DNA from: Flavobacteriales bacterium
Lineage (GTDB): Bacteria > Bacteroidota > Bacteroidia > Flavobacteriales_D > Crocinitomicaceae
Assembly: GCA_947462255.1 (NCBI GenBank)
Contig: CANHOA010000002.1
Location: 62,001 to 126,000 of the forward strand
Length of the DNA: 64,000 nucleotides
Direction of reading: 5' to 3'
Below are positions 9,706 through 17,428 of the stretch, one piece after another (position 1 is the first letter of the stretch; every line of letters begins with the position of its first letter). The position numbers were made by a program, and so were the translations under genes. The notes under the pieces are model-generated. The model made no database searches. It worked only from the letters and a program-made list of their open reading frames with translations, and was not told the DNA's origin.

Positions 9706-10920
9706 CTAATCACTAACATAGTCGCTTAAATAACTGAATTCAGGCATCAATTCTCCGAGTTTATTCGTTTCCGATGCACGTTCAAGAATATTTTCAGGGT
9801 CGTCGCCAAGTAAAATTGGCATGACTATCTTAATTAACTCATCACCAAAATGTTCTGATGCATCTCGAGGTAATTCGCACGGTAAATTATCAACGGCCAT
9901 AACAGCAATCGCATTTTCATCCATAAAATCAAGCTCAAGACCAGTTGAAGGATCATAGCCATAAATTGGTGAGGATATTTTTGAAGAGCGAATGGTACTA
10001 GCAATTGGTCCCGCTACATCGCATGAAATATCAGCAATCACCTTTATTCGTCGATTTGGCATATTTAAATCAGCTTGCTCTACGATTTTAGGTGAACGGC
10101 TATCCCAAAAATGACAAGGAATATACATGTCGCAAAGTGGTAAATACTTACTAAAAGTGGAAATATAATGTTCAGGATGCTTGTAAAAATGGGTTTTATC
10201 GAAGGGTTCATTCTGGCTATGAGCATAATAATCTCCGCTTTCCAATTGAGTAAAAACAGGATAATTAAAGGTTTGCGTTAAAAATTCCGCTGCTGTAATT
10301 TCTTTTATAGGCAATAAGCGCATTATTTCTGCAGCACCATGCCCCACCCTACCAAAACCGGTTAAAACCACTCGAAAATCATTCGGCAGATTTACTTTCT
10401 TCAATTCTGCCTCCACCTCTTTACGATCATGGCATGTATGTGCTGGCTTTAAGCTGTAACGACCACTTTTTAGACCATAGGTAAGAAAAGCGTTATAACA
10501 ACCAACAATTCCTGCATAGCGTCCAAAACCAATTAAACGACTGTTCTTTACATCACGAATAACTTCATAATCCACTAATTGAATTTTCTTCGCAAGAATA
10601 CTTTTAAGAAGGAGTCGATTGAAGGGTTGTTGTTTTATGGTATGCGAAAAAAAGAAAAACATCTTATTCGGAATCAAGTTCTCAATTGGAACTTCCTTTA
10701 TGCCAAAGATCACCTCACAATCCGCTAAACTTTCAACAATCTCAATACCGAGCGATGCATATTCCTCGTCATTATAGGCTCGTATTGGGCTTGTTTGAAC
10801 CACAATTTTTAGATTAGGATGCATTTTCTGCACAGCCAAGCATTGCAATGGTGTGAGGGCAACTCTAAAATCTGGTGGTATTTTCCCTTCACGGATAATC
10901 CCTATGCGGATTGTTTTCAT
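9706..10920 (-). CDS. AlaDH/saccharopine dehydrogenase-like NAD(P)-dependent oxidoreductase
   Basis: A 404-residue enzyme of the alanine dehydrogenase/transhydrogenase/saccharopine dehydrogenase (LYS1-like) superfamily. The N-terminal domain begins IGIIREGKIPPDFRVALTP, the typical 'R.E...P..R.ALTP' substrate-domain signature. The Rossmann part has VVLTGFGRVGHGAAEIM near residue 195. 'KVIADISCDVAGPIAST' and 'AVMAVDNLPCELPRDAS' resemble saccharopine dehydrogenases more than alanine dehydrogenases. The likely chemistry is NAD(P)-linked oxidation of an amino or imino acid; the substrate is unknown. It lies 15 nt after the KdsC-type gene and is probably the last gene of that operon. Confidence 0.75.
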   Translation of the reverse strand: MKTIRIGIIREGKIPPDFRVALTPLQCLAVQKMHPNLKIVVQTSPIRAYNDEEYASLGIEIVESLADCEVIFGIKEVPIENLIPNKMFFFFSHTIKQQPFNRLLLKSILAKKIQLVDYEVIRDVKNSRLIGFGRYAGIVGCYNAFLTYGLKSGRYSLKPAHTCHDRKEVEAELKKVNLPNDFRVVLTGFGRVGHGAAEIMRLLPIKEITAAEFLTQTFNYPVFTQLESGDYYAHSQNEPFDKTHFYKHPEHYISTFSKYLPLCDMYIPCHFWDSRSPKIVEQADLNMPNRRIKVIADISCDVAGPIASTIRSSKISSPIYGYDPSTGLELDFMDENAIAVMAVDNLPCELPRDASEHFGDELIKIVMPILLGDDPENILERASETNKLGELMPEFSYLSDYVSD

Positions 10921-10935
10921 ACTAAAGTTTGATAA

Positions 10936-11613
10936 TTAAGAAATGGGTTCATTTAGTAGAAAGGCATCAATAAATTCACGGATACATCCTGCTCCACCAG
11001 GAGCGGTAAGAACAATATTAGCAGCCGACTTTACTGATACAACAGCATCAGAAGGACATGCAGCAATTCCAACTTTTTTCAGGATAGGAAGATCATTAAT
11101 ATCGTCACCAATAAAGGCAACTTCATCCAGCTTAATCCCTTGTTCAGCACACCAACTTGTTAATATTTCTATTTTAGATTCTCGTCCAACGTAACATTTT
11201 TGAATACCTAATAATTCAGCTCGTTTTTGAACCATAGAATTCGTGAAACCTGAGGAAATAATCCCAACTTGAAATCCACTTTTTGTCAAGTGAATAATGC
11301 CCATTCCATCTTTGGTGTTGTATTTTTTAAGTTGATCCCCATTTTCAGACATATACATGCCACCATCGGTCATTACACCGTCAACATCTAGTACTAAAAA
11401 CTTAATCTTATCTAGTTTCTTTTGTAATGCAGCCGTTTTATAGAGCGGTTTAAAAAGCAGGGAAAATAAATCGACTTCATATTCTTCGCATATTGCTTCT
11501 AAATCAAAGACTGATAATTCTTCCACAGCATCCACTTCAAGATCACCTAAAAAGCTATTAAAATCGATACCATGTTTTGAGCAAAGCCCTTTAATATTTT
11601 GTTCTAGGTACAT
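10936..11613 (-). CDS. KdsC-type HAD phosphatase with N-terminal extension
   Basis: The C-terminal ~165 residues are a HAD subfamily IIIA phosphatase like KdsC (KDO-8-phosphate phosphatase): DVDGVMTDGG with Asp76 and Asp78 as nucleophile and acid/base, SSG in motif II, and 'AFIGDDINDLPIL' as the metal motif. Canonical KdsC is ~170-190 residues and starts just before the DxD motif. Here residues 1-55 are extra and end 'LSVFDLEAICEEYEVDLFSLLF', which resembles the last helices of a Cro/C1-type helix-turn-helix. I placed the start at the ATG at 11613, one base after the upstream stop; a longer reading to 11676 would run into the DAHP synthase gene. In Gram-negatives KdsC acts in lipopolysaccharide synthesis, but no kdsA or kdsB is adjacent. 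Confidence 0.8.
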   Translation of the reverse strand: MYLEQNIKGLCSKHGIDFNSFLGDLEVDAVEELSVFDLEAICEEYEVDLFSLLFKPLYKTAALQKKLDKIKFLVLDVDGVMTDGGMYMSENGDQLKKYNTKDGMGIIHLTKSGFQVGIISSGFTNSMVQKRAELLGIQKCYVGRESKIEILTSWCAEQGIKLDEVAFIGDDINDLPILKKVGIAACPSDAVVSVKSAANIVLTAPGGAGCIREFIDAFLLNEPIS

Positions 11614-11614
11614 A

Positions 11615-12610
11615 TTAAACCATTTTAAAGCCCACACTTGCTGCGACTTTTTGAAGATCGTGATGCAACTGCTCAAATTGAGGGTATGTCAATTGCTGCG
11701 AAGCATCAGACAAAGCAACTTTTGGATTGGGATGTGTTTCGATAAGTAATCCATCAATTCCCATTGCAACACAAGCTTTTGCGAGAACAGGAACCCCGTA
11801 TGCATAACCAATGGCGTGAGAAGGATCGAGTATTATCGGCAAATTCGTATATTCTTGCAGCCAAGCCACCCCGCATAAATCTAGGGTGAAGCGCGTTCCA
11901 GTTTCAAATGTTCTGATTCCTCTTTCACACAAAACAACATTTTCATTTCCTCCTGAAAGCACAAATTCTGCTGCCTGCACAAATTCTTGTAATGTAGTCC
12001 CAAAGCCACGCTTAATCAAAACTGGCTTGTTCGTTTTGGCACAAGCACGTAAAATTCCCTGATCATACATTGCTTTTGCCCCTACTTGAATAATATCAGT
12101 ATACTCAATTATTTCATCAATATGGGTTGCATCACGTGCTTCAGTAATAACATTCAAACCAAATTCCTCCCGCATTTTAGCTAATAATTTCAATCCTTCC
12201 AATCCTAATCCTTGAAAAGAATAAGGACTTGTTCTAGGCTTGTAACAACCGCCTCTCAAGGTGCTTAATCCCAGATTAACTAATAATTCAGCCGAAGAGC
12301 GAATTTGATCTTCCGATTCCACTGAACATGGTCCGCCAATTAAAACGGTATGATTAGTTGTTCCTCCTATCGAAACATTGCCAAAATTAACCGTGCGTTT
12401 ATTAGCTTGATAAACTTTAGAAGCCAATTGCATATCATTTGGAAACACCCAATATTTATCCGAAACATCCTCCAATAAAGCGGGTAGTTCTTTTGTTCCT
12501 GAACCAGTAATTAAAACGTGGTGTTCATTATAAATATGAAAGGCATTTACTGCAGCAGCTAATTGTTTAGCTTGCTCGTTAGAAACACTTTTCTTTAGTT
12601 GTATAATCAT
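11615..12610 (-). CDS. 3-deoxy-7-phosphoheptulonate (DAHP) synthase, type I-beta
   Basis: Condenses PEP and erythrose-4-phosphate to DAHP, the entry to the shikimate pathway. The 331-residue protein has an N-terminal ~65-residue ferredoxin-like regulatory domain, as in the Thermotoga-type enzyme, followed by a TIM barrel with GGPCSVES, 'LRGGCYKPRTSPYSFQGLG', 'LIKRGFGTTLQEF', 'ENVVLCERGIRTFE' and 'LPIILDPSHAIG', covering PEP, phosphate and metal residues. KPRTSP and CERGIRTFE separate it from KDO-8-P synthase. Its start overlaps the stop of the epimerase-CBS gene as ATGA, and its stop is 1 nt from the KdsC-type start, so it is tightly coupled to both. Whether it is the cell's main DAHP synthase or serves a dedicated pathway cannot be told here. 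Confidence 0.92.
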   Translation of the reverse strand: MIIQLKKSVSNEQAKQLAAAVNAFHIYNEHHVLITGSGTKELPALLEDVSDKYWVFPNDMQLASKVYQANKRTVNFGNVSIGGTTNHTVLIGGPCSVESEDQIRSSAELLVNLGLSTLRGGCYKPRTSPYSFQGLGLEGLKLLAKMREEFGLNVITEARDATHIDEIIEYTDIIQVGAKAMYDQGILRACAKTNKPVLIKRGFGTTLQEFVQAAEFVLSGGNENVVLCERGIRTFETGTRFTLDLCGVAWLQEYTNLPIILDPSHAIGYAYGVPVLAKACVAMGIDGLLIETHPNPKVALSDASQQLTYPQFEQLHHDLQKVAASVGFKMV

Positions 12611-13611
12611 AATTCTCCTTTAATAAGGTGTACAAAGTTAACAATTCCATGCACCGTTTGATTTTCATCGATAACGGGAAGATACATGACTGAAAATGGG
12701 CATTTTTTTATATCCTGTAGCATTTCGTAAACGGTATAATGCGTGTACAAGGTTCGCGGTTTTCGATTCATGAAGTCACTTGGCGTGATGGTTTGCGGAT
12801 CATCAATTTTACGCAATAGCGCTTTACGAATATCCGCGCTCGAAACAATTCCTATGAGTTTATTCAGTTCGTCAATAACGAGACAAAACCCAAGATTTCC
12901 ATTTTCGACAGTTTCTAAAATTGATTTTTTCGTGCAAGATGATACCCTTACAAATGGCGCTTCTTGAAGTGGCGTCATAAAATCAGAGACCATAAATTGG
13001 GACTCAATATCTCGCTTGGTCAAATTCATTAAGGCTTGACCTATACTTGGGGCGTTAAATAAATAAGAACCAGAAACAGAGGTGCTCACCCCCATATTTC
13101 TAAGAATAAACGAAACCTCAGCATTTACCCCACCATCAACATGAATGGATTTACTCGGATACCGATTTCTGAACGATCTGATTTTACTAAAGTTATGCTT
13201 ATCAAAGAGACCCCCACTCTGACCCGGAATAGTTGCCATGATGAGGATAAAATCAAACGAAGAATAGCTATCAAAAGCAGCTACCGAAGTATGTGTGGTT
13301 ATTGCCAATCCTTTTTTTCCTGTAATTTCTTTTGGAATAACAAGGGGCTCTGATAGGTTTTCGAACTGAAAAGTTAAATAATCAACTGGTGTTTCCAATA
13401 AAAGCGGAAAGAATTTAGCCGGTTGATCAGTAATTATATGAAGGTCGATGGGCAAACTACACCAGCTTCGAATTCGCTTAATGTCATCGAAAACCGCTAC
13501 ATCATCATTACAATCTACATGGAGCAACTCCACTTGATGCGCAGCCAAATCAGCAATTACCGCTTCTAGACCTCGATTTTTATCACTGTAAATTGACGCG
13601 GATATTTTCAT
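12607..13611 (-). CDS. ribulose-phosphate 3-epimerase-like barrel fused to a CBS-domain pair
   Basis: A 334-residue two-part protein. Residues 1-~205 resemble ribulose-phosphate 3-epimerase: SASIYSD at the start, LLHVDCND (metal His and catalytic Asp of HVDxxD), PIDLHII (second metal His), MATIPGQSGG (cf. MTVNPGFGGQ), IHVDGGV (second catalytic Asp) and SGSYLF (phosphate loop). Residues ~215-334 hold two CBS domains, 'FMTPLQEAPFVRVSS..CLVIDELNKLIGIVSSADIRKAL' and 'FMNRKPRTLYTHYTV..YLPVIDENQTVHGIVNFVHLI', like the tail of arabinose-5-phosphate isomerase (KdsD). I know of no standard enzyme with this domain order. Most catalytic residues appear present. It is first in the operon, with a promoter just upstream. 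Confidence 0.8.
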   Translation of the reverse strand: MKISASIYSDKNRGLEAVIADLAAHQVELLHVDCNDDVAVFDDIKRIRSWCSLPIDLHIITDQPAKFFPLLLETPVDYLTFQFENLSEPLVIPKEITGKKGLAITTHTSVAAFDSYSSFDFILIMATIPGQSGGLFDKHNFSKIRSFRNRYPSKSIHVDGGVNAEVSFILRNMGVSTSVSGSYLFNAPSIGQALMNLTKRDIESQFMVSDFMTPLQEAPFVRVSSCTKKSILETVENGNLGFCLVIDELNKLIGIVSSADIRKALLRKIDDPQTITPSDFMNRKPRTLYTHYTVYEMLQDIKKCPFSVMYLPVIDENQTVHGIVNFVHLIKGEL

Positions 13612-13624
13612 GCTTGACTTTTCC

Positions 13625-13654
13625 CAAAATTACACAGAACTTTCAAGTCAGCAA
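13625..13654 (-). promoter_or_regulatory. Bacteroidota-type promoter for the epimerase-CBS operon
   Basis: On the minus strand TTG (13652-13654) is followed after 19 nt by TAATTTTG (13625-13632), a full match to TAnnTTTG. The predicted transcript starts about 10 nt before the ATG at 13611. Both boxes and their spacing fit the family consensus. Confidence 0.6.
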
Positions 13655-13675
13655 GGTAATTTAATTAGCAGATTA

Positions 13676-13978
13676 TTAATTTTCACTTAAGCAACTAATA
13701 GTAATGGTCGTCCCCACCATGCAAATACTAGCCATTCCCTTCTCCTCATAGCTAACATTCACCTGCTTTCCCTCCACTAAAAAATTAGCATTAAAATCAT
13801 TGATATTCGTTGGCTCATAGATGGAACCATTGATTTCAATGACCCATCCACAACCGTCTAATCCTGCATAATTATGCATAATGCCCTTCTCAGAACCAGG
13901 ACAAGCTCGATCTTTATTACACGAAACAAAAAGAAGAAATATAAAAGAAAGAAAGAAAATGGATTTCATGATTTTCAA
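13676..13978 (-). CDS. small hypothetical lipoprotein
   Basis: A 100-residue protein whose N-terminus is a classic lipoprotein signal: charged MKIMK, a run of Phe/Leu, then LFVSC with Cys at residue 20, followed by NKDRAC. The mature part is ~80 residues with five further Cys (in 'RACPG', 'DGCGWVIEINGSIYEP', 'SICMVG', 'ISCLSEN'), suggesting disulfides and a small beta-rich fold. The motif 'GLDGCGWVIEING..YEP' recurs, as far as I recall, in small Bacteroidota lipoproteins of unknown function. ATG at 13969 (MKSIFF) is an alternative start. It stands alone, downstream of the SRP RNA gene and its T-tract. Confidence 0.7.
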   Translation of the reverse strand: MKIMKSIFFLSFIFLLFVSCNKDRACPGSEKGIMHNYAGLDGCGWVIEINGSIYEPTNINDFNANFLVEGKQVNVSYEEKGMASICMVGTTITISCLSEN

Positions 13979-13996
13979 TACTTTGAGAAAAAAAGA

Positions 13997-14094
13997 GGGG
14001 TAAGCTACTCCTATCGCACCGCTACAACCTCACACCTTTGCTTCGTTCCCGACCTGGAGGATTCAGAGGGAGCTGGTCGTAAAAGACTTACCCC
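13997..14094 (-). ncRNA. ffs: signal recognition particle RNA (4.5S-like, small bacterial type)
   Basis: On the minus strand a ~98-nt segment begins GGGGTAAGTC and ends GCTTACCCC, so its ends pair to close a long hairpin. The apical part reads CAGGTCGGGAACGAAGCA (within 14038-14062), matching the conserved SRP domain IV: an AGG/AGCA symmetric internal loop capped by a GGAA-type tetraloop, the Ffh-binding site. It is followed directly by CTCTTTTTTTCTC, a T-tract suitable for intrinsic termination, and preceded by a good promoter. The RNA pairs with Ffh/FtsY to deliver nascent membrane proteins to the Sec translocon. Confidence 0.88.
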
Positions 14095-14098
14095 AAGG

Positions 14099-14128
14099 CA
14101 AAAGTAGGTATTTTTTAACTAAATCAAA
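14099..14128 (-). promoter_or_regulatory. promoter of the SRP RNA gene
   Basis: On the minus strand TTTG (14125-14128) is followed by an 18-nt spacer and TACTTTTG (14099-14106), an exact TAnnTTTG match. The predicted start falls at the GGGG that opens the RNA at 14094, which supports both calls. Confidence 0.75.
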
Positions 14129-14153
14129 CGATGATTCAAAAGAAATTCACCGA

Positions 14154-16274
14154 TTATTGTTTCGCAAAAGGCATTGTATAAGCAGCAGATGCTGATTTCA
14201 CATGTACATGATAGACACCTTTTGACCACTGATCAACAGGTAAGCAAACGACCACGCCACTCGATACATTTAGCGTACTAAGTAACTGACCATCGATCGA
14301 ATAAATTTTAATTTCAATCGGATCATTTTCAACTAGATTTCTAATATAAAGTTGTTCAGTTGCAGGATTTGGGTAGATCGAAATTATGTCCGAACTACTA
14401 TGTTCATTCAAGCCTACTTGCGATGCAACCTGAACCTGTGTGGATTCAGTGCAGCCGTTAGCATCGGTTACTTCGACCGTATATGTCCCTGCAGCCAACC
14501 CAGTTGCAGTCGCGCCCGTTTGACCGCCTGGTGTCCATAGATACGAATACGGAGCGGTACCACCCGATACACTTGCTGTTGCAGTTCCATCTAAGCCCAT
14601 TAATTCATCGGTAGAATTGGTCGAGAATGTAATTGCTGTAGGTGTTGATATAGTAATAAAAACGCTGCTGTTACAGCCGTTTACATCGCTAACTGAATAA
14701 TTGTAATTTCCTGCTGGAACAGTAAATGTACCTGTTCCTGAATACGGACTAGTTCCACCAGATGCTGCCACGATAACTGTAGCGTTGTTTCCATTACATA
14801 AAATTGGATTTACAATCGTTGCAATTGCTGAAAAGATAGGAGCTTGAGTAATACACGCTGTTTGAGTTACAACACATCCATTAACATCAGTAATAGTAAC
14901 GGTATAGCAGCCCGCAGGTAAATTAGAGACAGTTTGGGTAGTTGCTCCACCTGGAGACCACAAATAAGTATAAGGACCTGTTCCTCCTGTGATGCTTGCA
15001 GTAACAGACCCTGAGGCCATGCCATAACAATCTATGTTATTAGTTGTAAGGCTTGCAGACAAATTACAAACCGGTACTGGCACACAGCCATTCGCAGGCG
15101 CTTGAGTGTAATTAAACACTAAGCTCGGACATGGATACAAATAAGGAATCCCACCATTCATAACGAGATTCACACCAGGCTCATGATAGATTCTATGGAT
15201 TCCACCATTCATGATAATTGTGGAACCAGTTTTCGCAAAAATACTATCGATTCCACCACCCGTAATCATGGTTGCGCCAGATTCAAGGTAAACATTCATA
15301 ATCCCACCATCAGTATACAAGGTATCATTTTGACAAACCCATTGTGGGGTAAATCCTCCGTTTACAACTTGATAGCTACTTACAACATTAGAATTGGACA
15401 AAACCGTTGGTCCAGCTAAATTAATTAAGGTTGCGGCGGCAGTATCTGCACATCCATTGGCATCAGTTACAATCACACTGTATGCTCCAGGTGCAAGGTT
15501 GCTTAAGCTGGCAGTAGTTTGACCGGTACTCCACGAATAAGTAAAAGGAAAGGTACCGTTAGAAACTGTGGTATTAATACTTCCGTTGTTTGCTCCTCCG
15601 ATCGTATTTCCCACACTTAAAGAAACTGCGAGGTTACAAGTCAATATAGGAGCGCAACCACCAACAGGCGCAAGGGAATAATTGAACACCAAACTTGGAC
15701 AAGGATAAAGGGTCGGAATTCCACCATTCATGTTTAAGGTAACACCAGGTTCGTGGTATATGACGTGAATACCACCCGTCATAGTAATTGTGGAGCCAGT
15801 TTTGGCATAAACCGTATCTATTCCACCACCCGTAATCATGGTGGCACCTGATTCCAGATATATTTTCATTATTCCACCATCGGTTTGAAGCGTTTGGTTA
15901 GCACACACCCATTGAGGCGTGAAACCTCCGTTTACAACAGAAAACGTACTTACAGGATTTGAATTTGAATAAAGGATAGGACCTAAAAGACTCTGAACGC
16001 ACGAAGTTACGGTAGATTGACAACCTGCGGCATCCGTTACCACAACCGTGTAACATCCCGGAGGAAGCATGGATTGGTTCTGGGTGGTACTGCCATTGCT
16101 CCACATAAAACTGTAAGGGGGTGTACCGCCAACCACCGAAAGATTAATATTACCACTTGCGCTGCCCCCCATGGCATTATTCACTGCCGTGGTTAGTATC
16201 ATGTTGCATGGTTGCGCAAATGAAATAAAGTTAAAAATCAAGAATGCGAGAAGGAAGGTAAATTTAAAATTCAT
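14154..16274 (-). CDS. secreted T9SS type A protein with SprB-like and solenoid repeats
   Basis: A 706-residue exported protein. It has a signal peptide (residues 1-20), then SprB-like repeats ('GTPPYSFMWSNGSTTQNQ..CYTVVVTDAAGC' and relatives) at ~30-90, ~225-285, ~410-475 and ~550-615. Between them are two near-identical ~115-residue modules (~95-210 and ~290-405), each starting near 'VVNGGFTPQWVC' and containing tandem 17-residue units of the form GGI..IY.E.GAT..(T/N), which look like a short beta-solenoid, ending in 'LYPCPSLVFNY'. The last ~75 residues are a T9SS type A sorting domain: SIYPNPATEQLYIRNL, then 'IYSIDGQLL' and 'GVYHVHVKS'. No enzymatic motif was seen; a structural or adhesive surface role is likely. 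Confidence 0.88.
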   Translation of the reverse strand: MNFKFTFLLAFLIFNFISFAQPCNMILTTAVNNAMGGSASGNINLSVVGGTPPYSFMWSNGSTTQNQSMLPPGCYTVVVTDAAGCQSTVTSCVQSLLGPILYSNSNPVSTFSVVNGGFTPQWVCANQTLQTDGGIMKIYLESGATMITGGGIDTVYAKTGSTITMTGGIHVIYHEPGVTLNMNGGIPTLYPCPSLVFNYSLAPVGGCAPILTCNLAVSLSVGNTIGGANNGSINTTVSNGTFPFTYSWSTGQTTASLSNLAPGAYSVIVTDANGCADTAAATLINLAGPTVLSNSNVVSSYQVVNGGFTPQWVCQNDTLYTDGGIMNVYLESGATMITGGGIDSIFAKTGSTIIMNGGIHRIYHEPGVNLVMNGGIPYLYPCPSLVFNYTQAPANGCVPVPVCNLSASLTTNNIDCYGMASGSVTASITGGTGPYTYLWSPGGATTQTVSNLPAGCYTVTITDVNGCVVTQTACITQAPIFSAIATIVNPILCNGNNATVIVAASGGTSPYSGTGTFTVPAGNYNYSVSDVNGCNSSVFITISTPTAITFSTNSTDELMGLDGTATASVSGGTAPYSYLWTPGGQTGATATGLAAGTYTVEVTDANGCTESTQVQVASQVGLNEHSSSDIISIYPNPATEQLYIRNLVENDPIEIKIYSIDGQLLSTLNVSSGVVVCLPVDQWSKGVYHVHVKSASAAYTMPFAKQ

Positions 16275-16345
16275 AGGATAAAGTATTTGTGGGGCTTAAC
16301 GTCGGATTATCAGTTGGGTTGCTTAAAATTGAATTGGTAGTTATT

Positions 16346-17425
16346 TTACTTCAAATACCTAAAATCCTGTCCATTCTTGATGGTTTTCAAGGTCTCAAAA
16401 ATTAAACGAATGCAATTTTCAACATCCTCTTTTTGAACAGTTTCAACCGTGGTATGCATGTACCTCAAAGGCAAGGAAATGAGCGCGCTGGTTACCCCTT
16501 CATTCGAATAGGCAAAAGCATCTGTATCTGTTCCCGTCGAGCGCGAAACAGCAGCGCGTTGAAAAGGAATTTTGTTTTTTTCGGCCGCTTTAATAATTAA
16601 TTTCAAGAAATTATTCTGTACCGCAGGACCATAGGTTAACACTGGACCATCGCCCGACTTTTGATCGCCATTTTCAATTTTATCAACCATCGGTGTTGCT
16701 GTATCGTGGCATACATCCGTTACTAAGGCAACATTAGGTTTTATTCTATGCGCAATCATTTCAGCACCACGCAGACCAATTTCCTCTTGAACGGCATTCA
16801 CGACATATAAACTAAAGGGAAGGCTAGTTTTCGTTTCCTTTAACAAGCGAGCCACTTCAGCAATCATAAAGCCACCTACTCTATTATCCAAGGCACGACC
16901 AACGTATTTATTCTTGTTCAAGATCATAAATTCATCTTCAAAAGTAGCCACGCAACCCACATGAACCCCCAATTTCTCCACTTCCTCTTTTGTAGCACAG
17001 CCACAATCTAGGAAGATATTTTTCATGCTCGGTGTTTCTTCTTTAGCATGACGCATATGAATGGCAGGCCAACCAAAAATAGCTTTAACCGGACCTTTTT
17101 CCGTATGGATATTAACTCGTTTAGAAGGCGCAATCATATGGTCTGAACCACCATTTCGTTTCAAATAAATAAAGCCATCTTTGGTAATGTAATGAACGAA
17201 CCAAGAAATCTCATCTGCATGCGCCTCAATCACTACTTTATACTCCATTCCCGGATTAATTATCCCAGCAACTGAACCATAATTATCGACAAAATAATCA
17301 TCGACGAATGGCTTGATGTACTCCAACCATAATTTTTGACCTTCTGATTCAAAGCCAGTAGGACTAGGATTATTGAGGTATTTTTCTAAAAAAGATTCTG
17401 ATTTAGCGGTTATTATTTTTTTCAT
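16346..17425 (-). CDS. M42 family metallo-aminopeptidase
   Basis: A 359-residue cytoplasmic enzyme of the glutamyl aminopeptidase/endoglucanase-M (M42) family. These are dodecameric, two-metal aminopeptidases that trim peptides. Visible metal and catalytic residues are 'IEAHADEISW' (His-x-Asp, near residue 70), 'GRALDNRVGG' (bridging Asp), 'VQEEIGLRGAE' (catalytic Glu pair), 'ALVTDVCHDT' (Asp) and the late 'RYMHTTVET' (His). Substrate domain features such as 'NPSPTGFE' near the start are typical. It is 3 nt downstream of the 1350-residue T9SS gene, so it is probably co-transcribed with it, although a functional link is not obvious. Confidence 0.92.
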   Translation of the reverse strand: MKKIITAKSESFLEKYLNNPSPTGFESEGQKLWLEYIKPFVDDYFVDNYGSVAGIINPGMEYKVVIEAHADEISWFVHYITKDGFIYLKRNGGSDHMIAPSKRVNIHTEKGPVKAIFGWPAIHMRHAKEETPSMKNIFLDCGCATKEEVEKLGVHVGCVATFEDEFMILNKNKYVGRALDNRVGGFMIAEVARLLKETKTSLPFSLYVVNAVQEEIGLRGAEMIAHRIKPNVALVTDVCHDTATPMVDKIENGDQKSGDGPVLTYGPAVQNNFLKLIIKAAEKNKIPFQRAAVSRSTGTDTDAFAYSNEGVTSALISLPLRYMHTTVETVQKEDVENCIRLIFETLKTIKNGQDFRYLK

Positions 17426-17428
17426 TTG

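Noticed and set aside
11615-12610. KDO-8-phosphate synthase (kdsA), suggested by the neighbouring KdsC
   Set aside because: KPRTSPYSFQGLG and CERGIRTFE are DAHP synthase motifs, and the N-terminal ferredoxin-like domain is absent from KdsA.
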